Shown: one piece after another, positions 1-7,216 of the stretch | Layout: each line of letters begins with the position of its first letter | Position numbering within the stretch: position 1 is the first letter of the stretch | Assembly (NCBI RefSeq): GCF_029760955.1 | Contig: NZ_CP121682.1 | Location: 930,001-994,000, forward strand | Reading direction: 5' to 3' | Source of the DNA: Streptomyces cathayae | GTDB taxonomy: Bacteria; Actinomycetota; Actinomycetes; Streptomycetales; Streptomycetaceae | Length of the DNA: 64,000 nt | Translations under genes and position numbers: made by a program | The notes under the pieces: model-generated | The model's database searches: none | The model's input: the letters and a program-made list of their open reading frames with translations, nothing else | Told to the model about the DNA's origin: nothing

Positions 1-1
1 G

Positions 2-271
2 ATCAGCCACATGTCGCGTTCCGCGTTCGCCCATGCCTTCAAGAGCCACGTCGGGATCCCGCCGTCGGAGTACCTGATCCAATGGCGCATGAGCCTCGCG
101 CGCGATGCCCTCGCCCGCGACACTCTGTCGATCTCCGAGCTCGCACGGGCCACGGGCTACCTGTCCGAGAGCGCGTTCAGCACCGCGTTCCGCCGCGTGG
201 TCGGCTCATCGCCCGCACAGTTCCGGAACCAGGCACGGCAGCCACCGCGCTCGGCCGCGAACGGAAGCTGA
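2..271 (+). CDS. AraC-family transcriptional regulator, C-terminal part (5' end outside window)
   Basis: The open frame enters from the left edge and ends at 269-271. The visible 89 or so residues are the double helix-turn-helix DNA-binding domain of an AraC/XylS regulator. The first helix pair reads SRSAFAHAFKSHVGIPPSEY, the linker is QWRMSLARDAL, and the second helix-turn-helix contains ISELARATGYLSESAFSTAF followed by the family-typical GSSPAQFR ending. The ATG at 11 is internal to the domain, so it is not the true start. The effector domain and the target lie outside the window. Only an IS remnant and a VOC gene follow, so the regulated gene cannot be inferred. Confidence 0.88.
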   Translation: MSHMSRSAFAHAFKSHVGIPPSEYLIQWRMSLARDALARDTLSISELARATGYLSESAFSTAFRRVVGSSPAQFRNQARQPPRSAANGS

Positions 272-282
272 AGAAGGCGTCC

Positions 283-591
283 TGTGCTCAGCTGCGCCGC
301 TCACACCGGCGACGAAGACACCAGCTCACCGCCAAGCTGCGGGCGGCGGGACTCGGGGCCCTCGCAGACCTGGGATTCGTCGGCCTCGACGACAATGATC
401 CCGACGCCGACCCGGCGATGATCACCGGCCACAAAGCCGCCCGGAACCGACCCCTGACGCGAGGTCAGAAGCTGTCCGACAAGGCGCTGGCGGCCGTGAG
501 GGGGCCGGTCGAGCACGGCTTCGCCCACCTGAAGAACTGGCGGGTCCTCGGCAAGGGCCGCACCGACCCGACATGGGCAACTGCCCTGCGT
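283..591 (+). pseudogene. IS5-type transposase remnant (C-terminal DDE part)
   Basis: In the frame starting at 283 the translation contains LADLGFVGLDDNDPDADPAM, then a segment with TRGQKLSDKALAAVRGPVEH and GFAHLKNWRVL. This matches the end of the DDE_Tnp_4 type transposases common in Streptomyces, where the E of VEHGFAHLK is the last catalytic residue. The N-terminal two thirds, including the first two catalytic aspartates, are missing. After about 591 the expected ending is lost by frameshift. A continuation in another frame (about 598-733) does not look like a transposase. No terminal inverted repeats were found. It is a decayed element, unrelated in sequence to the intact IS at 50594-51468. 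Confidence 0.7.
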
Positions 592-780
592 CCTCGCCGA
601 GAAGATGGTCGAAGCCCACGAAGCCTGGCGGCACAGCCTCGCCGCGACCTCGCTCGCCGAGATCACCGCCGCCCCGCCCCCGTCGGCCCCGTCCCGCACC
701 CGCCTGCGCCTGCGCCTGACCGGGACGCCGTAGCGCATCCGCCGCCCCGGGCAGCGCCTCGGAGGCCGCGCGGACGGGCC

Positions 781-828
781 GCCGGTCAGGCCCGCGCGAA
801 CCCCGGTGGGTCGAGGGCCTCGACAATG
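781..828 (-). repeat. Copy of the 3' end of the MarR gene (partner 7212-7259)
   Basis: These 48 bases match 7212-7259 at 44 positions in the same orientation. On the minus strand they encode the same C-terminus, IVEALDPPGFARA plus stop, as the intact MarR gene at 7217-7699. No other part of a MarR gene is visible around it, so it is a small gene fragment left by duplication or recombination. Confidence 0.8.
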
Positions 829-959
829 CGGTGACACCGGGAAGTTCACATCTGCCAGGCCCCGCGTACGAAGGGTTCGCGTCGGCGCGTCACCACTGGT
901 CACACCAGGCCACGGCACACCACCGTGAGTACATGACCGCAGCAGGACCACCCCTGACG

Positions 960-972
960 GTGAACGGTTCAC
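960..972. promoter_or_regulatory. Inverted repeat upstream of the VOC gene
   Basis: GTGAAC-G-GTTCAC is a perfect 6-bp dyad with one central base, 147 bases before the VOC start. A related half-site, CTGAACC, lies about 8 bases downstream. It could be an operator. Apart from these repeats, 829-1119 shows no gene. Confidence 0.3.
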
Positions 973-1119
973 GCTGCGGCTGAACCGGAGCCGCGCCACA
1001 GGCCGGCAGTCGTCGCCCGGAAGAACCCACGACACCACGACATTCCCACCCACCAGAGGGAATGGTCCGGTCGATCGCCGGGTTCATGAGTCGGTACCCA
1101 CGATCCCCAAGGAGCCGAC

Positions 1120-1524
1120 ATGTCCGACGAACCTGCCGTCCGCGAACTCCGCTTGGTGGTCACGGCTGCCGACTACGATGCGGCGCTTCACTTCTACCGC
1201 GATGTCCTCGGCCTGACCGAGCGCGGCGCGTTCTCCTCCCCCGACGGGCGGGTCACCATTCTCGACGCCGGCCGGGCCACCTTGGAGCTGACTGACCCGA
1301 ACCACGCTGCCTTCATCGACGAAGTCGAGGTCGGGCGACGAGTAGCCGGCCACATTCGGGTCGCCTTCCAGGTCGACGACTCCGTCGCCACCACGTCGAA
1401 GCTGGCCGCCGCCGGAGCCCAGGTGGTCGCCGAGCCGACGCGCACCCCGTGGAACTCACTGAACTCCCGGCTCGAGGCACCGGGCGCTCTCCAGTTGACT
1501 CTCTTCACCGAGCTCGACGAGTAG
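1120..1524 (+). CDS. VOC-family (glyoxalase/bleomycin-resistance fold) protein
   Basis: This 134-residue protein has the vicinal-oxygen-chelate fold as two beta-alpha-beta-beta-beta modules. The N-terminal module contains YDAALHFYRDVLGL and the C-terminal one HIRVAFQVDDSVATTSKLAA. Family members are metal-dependent lyases, dioxygenases or drug-binding proteins. Length and residues are typical of small stand-alone VOC proteins, but the substrate cannot be named. The ATG is preceded by AAGGAG at a good distance. Neighbours on both sides are pseudogene fragments, so it stands alone. It is probably cytoplasmic because no signal peptide is present. Confidence 0.85.
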   Translation: MSDEPAVRELRLVVTAADYDAALHFYRDVLGLTERGAFSSPDGRVTILDAGRATLELTDPNHAAFIDEVEVGRRVAGHIRVAFQVDDSVATTSKLAAAGAQVVAEPTRTPWNSLNSRLEAPGALQLTLFTELDE

Positions 1525-1570
1525 GCGTTGTACGGCCATGCTGGTCACAGCCACTCACACTCATGGCCGC

Positions 1571-1602
1571 ACCGGGCCTTGAAGAACCTGCACGGGCCCG
1601 GT
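1571..1602 (+). terminator. Possible hairpin after the VOC gene
   Basis: ACCGGGCC (1571-1578) pairs perfectly with GGCCCGGT (1595-1602) around a 16-base loop, 46 bases after the VOC stop. There is no T-run. The loop is long, so the call is weak. Confidence 0.3.
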
Positions 1603-1634
1603 CGGGGTCATGTTCGGCAAGTTCTACGCGGGAG

Positions 1635-1967
1635 AACCAGGGTGCCCTCACCCACACCACCGCCCCCGAGACCGCCACCACGGTCCTCACCGCCCCCGCC
1701 GACACCCACATCCAAGCGCATCCGGCCGCCGACGTCTGGGGCCTGGGCGCCTCCCTGTTCTGGTGCTGGACCGGCCACCGCCCCGTCCCCCACCCCGATG
1801 ACGTCGGCCGGACGGAAAAGCTGCGCGCCATCGCCAGGGGCAGTACCACGGCCGTCCGTGACGTCCGGCCGTGGCCGTTCGCCGCCTTCGAGGAAACTCT
1901 CACCGCCTGTCTGTCCGCAGACCCCGCCGCCCGTCCCACCACCGGGGAACCGGCCGCGCCATGGTGA
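1635..1967 (+). pseudogene. Ser/Thr protein kinase remnant (C-lobe)
   Basis: The frame ending at 1967 contains ADVWGLGASLFWCWTGHRP, which resembles kinase subdomain IX (D-x-W-x-L-G). About 55 residues later comes a subdomain XI-like ending with CLSADPAARPT, corresponding to the usual C-L-x-x-D-P-x-x-R-P-T. Nothing upstream gives the ATP-binding lobe, the HRD loop or DFG, and there is no credible start with a ribosome binding site. It is a truncated remnant of an actinobacterial kinase. The following 150 bases up to the convergent PPOX gene show no feature. Confidence 0.55.
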
Positions 1968-2119
1968 CTCTGCGAGATCTGGTCCCCGACGACGCCCTGG
2001 CTCTCCAGCGCGTCCACAGCGGAGCCTCGACCCGCTCCACGACCGGCAGGGCCGCCGAAGTCCGTCGCGGACACTGGGGGTTCGGCGGGCTGGTGGTTCA
2101 ACAACCGCTGGTCGGCCCG

Positions 2120-2779
2120 TTACTCGTACCGGTACTTCAGCGAATCCGCCTCCGCCTGCTCGATGTCGGCGATCGTCAGCTCCGGCACCCGCAGCTGGGC
2201 CAGCGTCACCTCGGCCGAGGTCGGCTGGGCGTCCGCCGGCAGCCACTGCTCCGGCTTCCAGGCCCCGCTGCGCAGGAGCGACTTGGGACAGTGCGGGTAG
2301 ACCTCCTCGATCCCCAGCACCAGCGCACTGGCCGGCGGCTTGCCCACGGCGGTCAGCTGCGACAGCAGCTCCGGGCGGGTGGAGACGCAGGCCCGGCCGT
2401 TCACCCTGAGCGTCGTGGTGCGCCCCGGGATGACGAACAGCAGCCCGGCCCGCCCGGTGGCGATGACGTTCTGCAGGGTGTCCAGGCGCTTGTTGCCGGT
2501 CGCGTCCGGTATCGCCACCGTCCGTGCGTCCAGGACCGCGACGAACCCGGCGGGGCCGCCGCGCGGGGAGACGTCACAGTTGCCCTCGGCGTCCGCGCTG
2601 GCGACCAGGACCAGCGATGAGCATCCGATCAACCGCCGGGTCTGTTCGGTGAGTTCGGTCATCTGCTTGCGCACGGCCGTGTCGCTGGGGAGTCCGTAGG
2701 CCCGGCGCAGCGCCTCCCGGTCCGGCACGGCGTCGAGGCGGAGCGAGTCGAAGGCACTGGTGGCAAGGGGTGTCGTCAT
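2120..2779 (-). CDS. Pyridoxamine 5'-phosphate oxidase-like FMN-binding flavoprotein (MSMEG_1061-like)
   Basis: This 219-residue cytoplasmic protein has a PPOX-type split-barrel fold. The core includes SLVLVASADAEGNCDVSPRG, where the D-V-S-P-R-G segment is the typical phosphate/FMN-contact region. It is followed by VAIPDATGNKRLDTLQN and GRAGLLFVIPGRTTTLRVNG, the classic strand order of this family. The C-terminal part, with YPHCPKSLLRSGAW, is characteristic of the MSMEG_1061-type subfamily. The ATG at 2779 fits the family length; much longer upstream extension in this frame is low-complexity and not protein-like. Members bind FMN or F420 and reduce unknown substrates, so the reaction is unassigned. 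Confidence 0.85.
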   Translation of the reverse strand: MTTPLATSAFDSLRLDAVPDREALRRAYGLPSDTAVRKQMTELTEQTRRLIGCSSLVLVASADAEGNCDVSPRGGPAGFVAVLDARTVAIPDATGNKRLDTLQNVIATGRAGLLFVIPGRTTTLRVNGRACVSTRPELLSQLTAVGKPPASALVLGIEEVYPHCPKSLLRSGAWKPEQWLPADAQPTSAEVTLAQLRVPELTIADIEQAEADSLKYRYE

Positions 2780-3261
2780 GCCCCGGACCCTAACGGGCCG
2801 ACCTGCGATTGATCTCGGGCGGTGCGTGCGGGGACAGAGACAACTGCGCCAGTTGTCCGGTGTGTGACGAACAGGCAGGCCCGCGCGGCCGTGTCCCCTC
2901 CTGCCTTCTGCGGGCTGTCGCGCCGCCATCTGGGCGAGTGGGCCGCAGAACTCGCCCCGCGCTGGGTGGCGCGCTGTGAGTCCTGGCGCCATGAGCGACG
3001 TGAGGTCGTCCGTCGGCCGGAGGCGAGGGCCGGGCCGAAGTACGAACTGGTCTTCACCGACCGGCTCCTGGTGGCACCGGTACAGAGGCCCCCTGTACGG
3101 CATGTGATTCTCACTTTCCGCCCGCCCCAGGGACACGCACCATATCTGTCCGCCGACTTGGCACCGCTTGCCCCGCACCGCGATCACCGACCCGGCGGGG
3201 TTCGTCCCCTGCCTGGCCCTGTCCTCGAACCGCGCGTCGGGAGCTTCCGCGGCCGTCGCTC
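2780..3261. other. Intergenic stretch without a recognisable gene
   Basis: These 482 bases between two minus-strand genes contain open frames on both strands, but none has a plausible start, a protein-like composition or a recognisable motif. It presumably carries the PPOX promoter near its left end and the end of the ars transcript near its right end. Confidence 0.5.
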
Positions 3262-3759
3262 TCAGTTCACGGTGGGGCTGCGGCGCTCGACGAGGACGAC
3301 GTCGCGCCACGTGCCGTGGTGGCGGCCGATGCGCTCGCGGGTGCCGATGACGCGGAACCCGGCCCGCCGGTGCAGGGCCAGGCTGGCGGTGTTCTCCGGG
3401 AAGATGCCGGACTGCACCGTCCAGATGCCCGCGGCGTCGGTGGAGGACAGCAGCGCGTCGAGGAGCGCCAGGCCGACCCCGCGGCCACGGGCGTCGGGGT
3501 GGGCGTAGACGGAGTGCTCGACGACGCCGGCGTACGCGCACCGGTCGGAGACCGGCACCACGGCGGCCCAGCCCAGCACCCGGCCGCCCTCGTCCAGGGC
3601 GACCAGGCGGTGTCGGGGCAGCTTGGCGGTGTCGAACGCCTCCCAGGTCGGGGCGGTGGTCTCGAAGGTGGCGTTACCCTCGTCGATGCCCGACTGGTAG
3701 ATCGCCAGGACCTGTTCGGCGTGTTCCGGCCCCATCGGCGCGATGTGCGGGACGGTCAC
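3262..3759 (-). CDS. arsN1: GNAT N-acetyltransferase of the ArsN1 / phosphinothricin-acetyltransferase family
   Basis: This 165-residue GNAT enzyme has the acetyl-CoA motif A as HPDARGRGVGLALLDAL (residues about 87-103). It is colinear with PAT/Bar-type enzymes: IYQSGIDEGNATFETTAPTW at 20-39, SVYAH at 83-87 and HHGTWRDVVLVER near the end. ArsN1 enzymes in ars operons acetylate the organoarsenical antibiotic arsinothricin, and relatives acetylate phosphinothricin. Its ATG (3759) overlaps the arsC stop by ATGA, so it is co-translated with the arsenic genes, and this supports ArsN1 over a generic PAT. It is the last gene of the arsR-aqpS-arsC-arsN1 operon. Whether it prefers arsinothricin or phosphinothricin cannot be told from the sequence. 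Confidence 0.82.
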   Translation of the reverse strand: MTVPHIAPMGPEHAEQVLAIYQSGIDEGNATFETTAPTWEAFDTAKLPRHRLVALDEGGRVLGWAAVVPVSDRCAYAGVVEHSVYAHPDARGRGVGLALLDALLSSTDAAGIWTVQSGIFPENTASLALHRRAGFRVIGTRERIGRHHGTWRDVVLVERRSPTVN

Positions 3760-4184
3760 GCCACCGACTCGATGCCCAGTTCGGCGAGCAGGCCGCGGAT
3801 GCGCCGCTCGATCTCGTCACGGATCGGCCGGATCGCCGCGACGCCCTGGCCGGCCGGGTCGTCGAGCTGCCAGTCCAGGTACCGCTTGCCGGGGAAGTAC
3901 GGGCAGGCGTCGCCGCAGCCCATGGTGATCACCACGTCCGAGGACCGCACCGCCGCCACGGTGAGGACCTTGGGAGTCTCGGCCGAGATGTCGATGCCGG
4001 CCTCGTTCATGGCCTCCACCACGGCGGGGTTGACGGCGTCGGCGGGGGCGGATCCGGCCGAGCGGACCTGGACCCGGTCACCGCCGAGGTGGGTGAGGAA
4101 GGCGGCGGCCATCTGGGAGCGGCCGGCGTTGTGCACGCAGACGAACAGCACGGAGGGGGCGGCGGGGACGGCGGGGGTGCTCAT
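3756..4184 (-). CDS. arsC: Arsenate reductase, low-molecular-weight phosphatase type
   Basis: This 142-residue protein starts with the P-loop C16-VHNAG-R22-S23 (C-x5-R-S) of LMW phosphatase-like arsenate reductases, which reduce arsenate to arsenite. Two further cysteines, C90 and C94 in MGCGDACP, fit the redox relay of the thioredoxin- or mycothiol-coupled class, and YFPGKRYLDWQLDDPAG is a typical ArsC segment. The product arsenite would leave through the co-encoded channel. The gene overlaps the channel gene upstream (stop over its ATG) and arsN1 downstream, both by 4 bases, indicating translational coupling. Confidence 0.93.
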   Translation of the reverse strand: MSTPAVPAAPSVLFVCVHNAGRSQMAAAFLTHLGGDRVQVRSAGSAPADAVNPAVVEAMNEAGIDISAETPKVLTVAAVRSSDVVITMGCGDACPYFPGKRYLDWQLDDPAGQGVAAIRPIRDEIERRIRGLLAELGIESVA

Positions 4185-4969
4185 CGGGTCAGGGCGCTTT
4201 CTTCGGCGGAACGGGTGGGGGCTGCGGGCTGCTGCCCGGCGTGGGGGACGACGGCCTCGTCCTCGCTCCCGGGGGCCGGGCGGCCGAAGCAGGCGGTGAC
4301 CAGGCCGAGGCCGACGGCGGTGCCGGCCAGCTGGGCGGCGAGGAAGGGGGCCACGGAGGTGGGGGCGATGCCGGCGAAGGTGTCGGTGAACGCGCGGCCG
4401 ATGGTCACCGCCGGGTTGGCGAAGCTGGTGGAGGAGGTGAACCAGTACGCCGCCCCGATGTAGGAGGCGACCGCGACCGGTGCGAGGTGCGCGCGGCCCG
4501 CGCGGGCCAGACCGAAGACGATCCAGACCAGCCCGGCGGTGGCCACGACCTCGCCCAGCCACAGGTGACCGGCGAACCGGTCGCGGGTGGAGAAGTGCGC
4601 CAGCGGCTGTCCGAACACGGCGTCGGCCAGCACCGCGCCGACGATCGCACCGGCGATCTGGGCGGGCACGTACACCGCGAGGTCGCGCAGACCGGTGGCG
4701 TCGCCGCTGCGGCGCCCGGTGCGGCGGCCGGTGAACCAGGCGGCGAGGGTGACCGCCGGGTTGAAGTGCGCCCCGGACACCGGGCCGAGCAGGGCGATCA
4801 GCACCCCGAGGCCGAGGACGGTGGCCAGGGAGTTGGCCAGCAGCTGCACCCCGACGTCGCGGGTCAGTTCGGTGGCCTGGATGCCGGAGCCGACCACCAC
4901 CGCGACCAGCCCGGCCGTGCCGAGCCCCTCGACGACCGCCCGCCTCGCCAGCGGTGCCGGGCCGGTCAC
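4181..4969 (-). CDS. aqpS: MIP-family aquaglyceroporin of the ars operon (AqpS-like)
   Basis: This 262-residue membrane channel carries the two NPA half-helices of the aquaporin fold, HFNPAVT (NPA at 70-72) and FANPAVT (185-187), with six predicted membrane segments around them. In ars operons such channels (AqpS of Sinorhizobium is the known case) let arsenite made by ArsC flow out down its gradient, replacing an Acr3 or ArsB pump. No acr3 or arsB is visible nearby, which fits that role. The stop overlaps the arsC start (ATGA), and the start overlaps the arsR stop. The C-terminal tail after 235 is hydrophilic. Confidence 0.88.
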   Translation of the reverse strand: MTGPAPLARRAVVEGLGTAGLVAVVVGSGIQATELTRDVGVQLLANSLATVLGLGVLIALLGPVSGAHFNPAVTLAAWFTGRRTGRRSGDATGLRDLAVYVPAQIAGAIVGAVLADAVFGQPLAHFSTRDRFAGHLWLGEVVATAGLVWIVFGLARAGRAHLAPVAVASYIGAAYWFTSSTSFANPAVTIGRAFTDTFAGIAPTSVAPFLAAQLAGTAVGLGLVTACFGRPAPGSEDEAVVPHAGQQPAAPTRSAEESALTR

Positions 4970-5346
4970 GCGGGGGCCTGCGCGGGCACGGAGGGGGTCT
5001 CGAGCAGGGCGGACAGCTTCGCCAGGGCCGCGGGCAGCACCCAGTAGTACACCCAGGTGCCGCGCCGCTCGGAGCCGACCAGCCCGGCCTCCCGCAGCAC
5101 CTTCAGGTGGTGGGAGATGGTCGGCTGGGAGACGTCGAACGGGCCGGTGAGGTCACACACGCACGCCTCGCCGCCCTCGTGGGAGGCGATCAGCGACAGC
5201 AGCCGCAGCCGGATCGGGTCCGACAGCGCCTTGAACATCCGCGACAGCTCGGTCGCGTCCTGTTCGCCCAGCGGCTCGCGGACCATCGGCGCACAGCACG
5301 CCGCATCGTCCTGTCCGAGCACCGGCAGACCAGCTTGTTTCGACAT
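4966..5346 (-). CDS. arsR: ArsR-family metalloregulatory repressor
   Basis: This 126-residue winged-helix repressor heads the ars operon. The segment SRMFKALSDPIRLRLLSLIA (35-54) and the recognition region DVSQPTISHHLKVLREAGLV (71-90) are standard ArsR/SmtB features. The metalloid site is E-A-C62-V-C64-D-L, the ELCVCDL-type motif that binds As(III). An additional C17-C18 pair lies in the N-terminal extension and could supply a further thiol ligand. It likely represses its own operon and the divergent cadI gene, which share the intergenic region 5347-5435. The stop overlaps the start of the channel gene. Confidence 0.92.
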   Translation of the reverse strand: MSKQAGLPVLGQDDAACCAPMVREPLGEQDATELSRMFKALSDPIRLRLLSLIASHEGGEACVCDLTGPFDVSQPTISHHLKVLREAGLVGSERRGTWVYYWVLPAALAKLSALLETPSVPAQAPA

Positions 5347-5406
5347 ACCTCTATGTTGACAGTCATCTAATCGAGTGGCAACCTCAACTGCATCGACAGA
5401 CGTCGA
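5344..5406. promoter_or_regulatory. Divergent arsR/cadI control region with two short dyads
   Basis: CATA-CCTC-TATG (5344-5355) overlaps the arsR start, and TCGAC-AGAC-GTCGA (5393-5406) lies 30 bases before cadI. A TTGACA box (5355-5360) sits between them. The region is AT-richer than its surroundings. The likely function is binding of ArsR to control both transcripts; which dyad is the operator is not decided by the sequence. Confidence 0.45.
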
Positions 5407-5435
5407 AACAAAGTAGTTGCGGATGGGAGACCGTC

Positions 5436-5945
5436 ATGTCCCGCATTCAGCTCGCCCTGCGTGTCGCCGACCTCGAAGCCTCGATCGCCTTCTACTCCAA
5501 GCTGTTCGGCGCCGAGCCCGCCAAGCGCCGCGAGGGCTACGCCAACTTCGCCATCGCCGAGCCCCCGCTGAAGCTGGTCCTCATCGAGGGCGAGACGGGG
5601 GAGGACACCCGCCTGGACCACCTCGGCGTCGAGGTCGCCTCCACCGAGGAGGTCACCGCGGCCACCACCCGGCTCAAGGAGACGGGCCTGGCGACCTTCG
5701 AGGAGAACGACACCTCCTGCTGCTACGCCCTGCAGGACAAGGTGTGGGTCACCGGTCCCGGCAAGGAGCCGTGGGAGGTCTACGTCGTCAAGGCCGACGC
5801 CGACAGCCTCGGCAAGAGCGCCGCGTCCACCCCCGAGGCCTGCTGCGGCACCACCGCCTGCTGCACCCCCGACGAACAGGCTGCCGACCCGGCGCGGACC
5901 CCGGCCGAGGCCAAGGCCGCCACCGGCTGCGCCTGCGGCAGCTGA
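5436..5945 (+). CDS. cadI: CadI/ArsI-family VOC metalloprotein
   Basis: This 169-residue VOC protein is closest to mycobacterial CadI and the ArsI C-As lyases. The core is LALRVADLEASIAFYSKLFG (6-25), H62 in LDHLGVEV, the vicinal C95-C96 pair in DTSCCYALQDKVWV, and E114 in WEVYVV. In ArsI the CC pair binds trivalent organoarsenicals and H5/H62/E115 bind Fe(II). Here residue 5 is Gln, as I recall for CadI. A cysteine-rich tail (EACCGTTACC at 135-143 and TGCACGS at the end) adds metal-binding potential. It is divergent from arsR, so it is probably induced with the ars operon. The role is organoarsenical or heavy-metal resistance, with the exact reaction unproven. Confidence 0.85.
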   Translation: MSRIQLALRVADLEASIAFYSKLFGAEPAKRREGYANFAIAEPPLKLVLIEGETGEDTRLDHLGVEVASTEEVTAATTRLKETGLATFEENDTSCCYALQDKVWVTGPGKEPWEVYVVKADADSLGKSAASTPEACCGTTACCTPDEQAADPARTPAEAKAATGCACGS

Positions 5946-5962
5946 CCCGGCGCCCGGTCAGC
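5941..5962 (+). terminator. Hairpin at the end of cadI
   Basis: GCTGACC (5941-5947) pairs with GGTCAGC (5956-5962) over an 8-base GC-rich loop and includes the cadI stop codon. There is no T-run, as is usual in Streptomyces. Confidence 0.4.
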
Positions 5963-5977
5963 CCTCCGCGCCGCCCT

Positions 5978-6172
5978 CCTGCCGGTGACGGTCATCGCCT
6001 GGCTGGTGATGGCCCCTCCTCCAAGGCCCTGCGCAGGGAGCGGACCGAGCGCGAGGGCCGCATCCTGCGCCGCTAGTCGACGGCGGCGCACGGCGGCCAC
6101 GTGCCCGAGCGCACCTGGCGCCGGCGACTGGAGCGGATGCGCTCCTACCCCTCGAAGAAGCAGGTGGCCCAG
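5978..6172 (+). pseudogene. Fragment of a BCCT transporter gene, copy of 13211-13406
   Basis: This segment matches the intact BCCT gene at 13211-13406 with about ten substitutions and a one-base deletion. It encodes the end of the last membrane segment (TVIAWLVMA) and the start of the cytoplasmic tail (PERTWRRRLERMRSYPSKKQ). The deletion near 6013-6018 shifts the frame, and a TAG at 6074-6076 replaces a Gln codon. No start or other part of the transporter is present, so it is a non-functional copy fragment. Confidence 0.88.
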
Positions 6173-6330
6173 AGCACCACTGTGCCCGGCTCCCACGAGG
6201 ACGCCCCGGAGCGGTTCCACCGGAACGAGTTGTCCGTCGCTCCCGGCTGGAAGGTCGGCGGCTGGACCCTCTGGGGCCTCATCGACCCGGGCCCCAGGTC
6301 TGCGCCACCTGCGGCACCGAACGGCGTCAC
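6173..6330 (+). pseudogene. Remnant of an unidentified protein (WKVGGWTLW motif)
   Basis: Directly after the transporter fragment, in the same frame, the translation gives FHRNELSVAPGWKVGGWTLW and GLIDPGPR. One frame over it continues as VCATCGTERR. The pattern (conserved Trp-Gly stretch followed by C-x2-C) resembles a segment of a family of Streptomyces hypothetical proteins that I recall but cannot name. Start and end are missing. The rest to 6433 shows no feature. Confidence 0.35.
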
Positions 6331-6433
6331 CGCCGGGTGCGGCGTCGGTGGAGGTCCCGGGGTGGTCGTGGCCCGCTGCCGCGACCGCAGCGGCGCGGGG
6401 CGCTGTGGAAGGGGGAAGCTGTGGAAGGGGACG

Positions 6434-7186
6434 CTATCGCTGCTGTGCGAGCCACTCGTCGAAGGTGGTCGGCGCGAGGCGGGCGCCCGCACGGGGCAGC
6501 AGCACCTCACCGGCCATCGCCGGGCCGAACAGTGCCGACCACGTCGGTACGAGCTTGACCGTACGGCCGCGCGCGTCGTTGGTGCGCCGGGCCATGTCCA
6601 CCAGGTCCTGCGGCTCGGGACCAGCGACCTCGCGGTAACGCCCCTGCGGTGCGCCCGTGGCGATCTCGGCGAGGATGTCGGCCACGTCCGCGGGCGCGAT
6701 CGGCTGGATGAGCAGGGGCGCGACGGTGGCGGTGCCGTCCCGCTCGGTCCAGCTCGTCACCATCGCGGCGAAGTCGTGGAACTGGGTGGCCGGGACGATC
6801 GTCCACGGCACCGGCCCCTCGGTCACGAGACGCTCCTGCTCGCGCTTGCCGGCGTAGTGCGCGTTGCCTTCGACACGGTCGAGGGCAACGATCGAGAGCA
6901 GCACGTGGTGGCGGACACCGGCCCGTTCCCCGGCGGCGAGCAGCGCCCGGGTGGTGGTGCCGAAGTACGCCACCGCTTCGTCCCGGTCGGTCGCCGTGCA
7001 GTTGGTGGCGTCCACGACGGCCTCGACTCCGGTCAGGGCGGCGTCGAGGCCGTCGCCGGTGGTCAGGTCCACGCCGAGGGAGCGGCTGATGCGCACGACG
7101 TGGTGTCCGGCCTGTTCCAGGGCGGCGACGGTGAGGGCCCCGATGTTCCCGGTCGCTCCGGCGACGGCGATCCGCATGGTCCGCAC
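6434..7186 (-). CDS. NAD(P)-binding NmrA-like atypical short-chain dehydrogenase
   Basis: This 250-residue Rossmann-fold protein opens with RIAVAGATGNIGALTVAALE, the GxTGxxG nucleotide-binding motif. It contains GVEAVVDATNC, the HHVLLSIVALDRVEGNAHYA region typical of NmrA/SDR-a proteins, and a substrate-side segment WTIVPATQFHDF. Such proteins act as redox sensors or reductases. The GTG at 7186 is chosen because AGGAGA lies 6 bases upstream; an ATG three codons later is weaker. It lies 30 bases after the MarR gene on the same strand and so forms its operon. The partner genes across the divergent promoter are oxidoreductases as well. Confidence 0.85.
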   Translation of the reverse strand: MRTMRIAVAGATGNIGALTVAALEQAGHHVVRISRSLGVDLTTGDGLDAALTGVEAVVDATNCTATDRDEAVAYFGTTTRALLAAGERAGVRHHVLLSIVALDRVEGNAHYAGKREQERLVTEGPVPWTIVPATQFHDFAAMVTSWTERDGTATVAPLLIQPIAPADVADILAEIATGAPQGRYREVAGPEPQDLVDMARRTNDARGRTVKLVPTWSALFGPAMAGEVLLPRAGARLAPTTFDEWLAQQR

Positions 7187-7216
7187 GGTGATCTCTCCTC
7201 TGTCTCTCGCGGCCGG

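Noticed and set aside
598..733. Continuation of the left transposase remnant in another frame
   Set aside because: The translation (EKMVEAHEAWRHSLAATSL) does not match the expected transposase ending and could not be assigned.
2776..3114. 112-codon minus-strand frame upstream of the PPOX gene
   Set aside because: Ser/Arg-rich, no ribosome binding site, no recognisable domain; the PPOX gene has its own good start.
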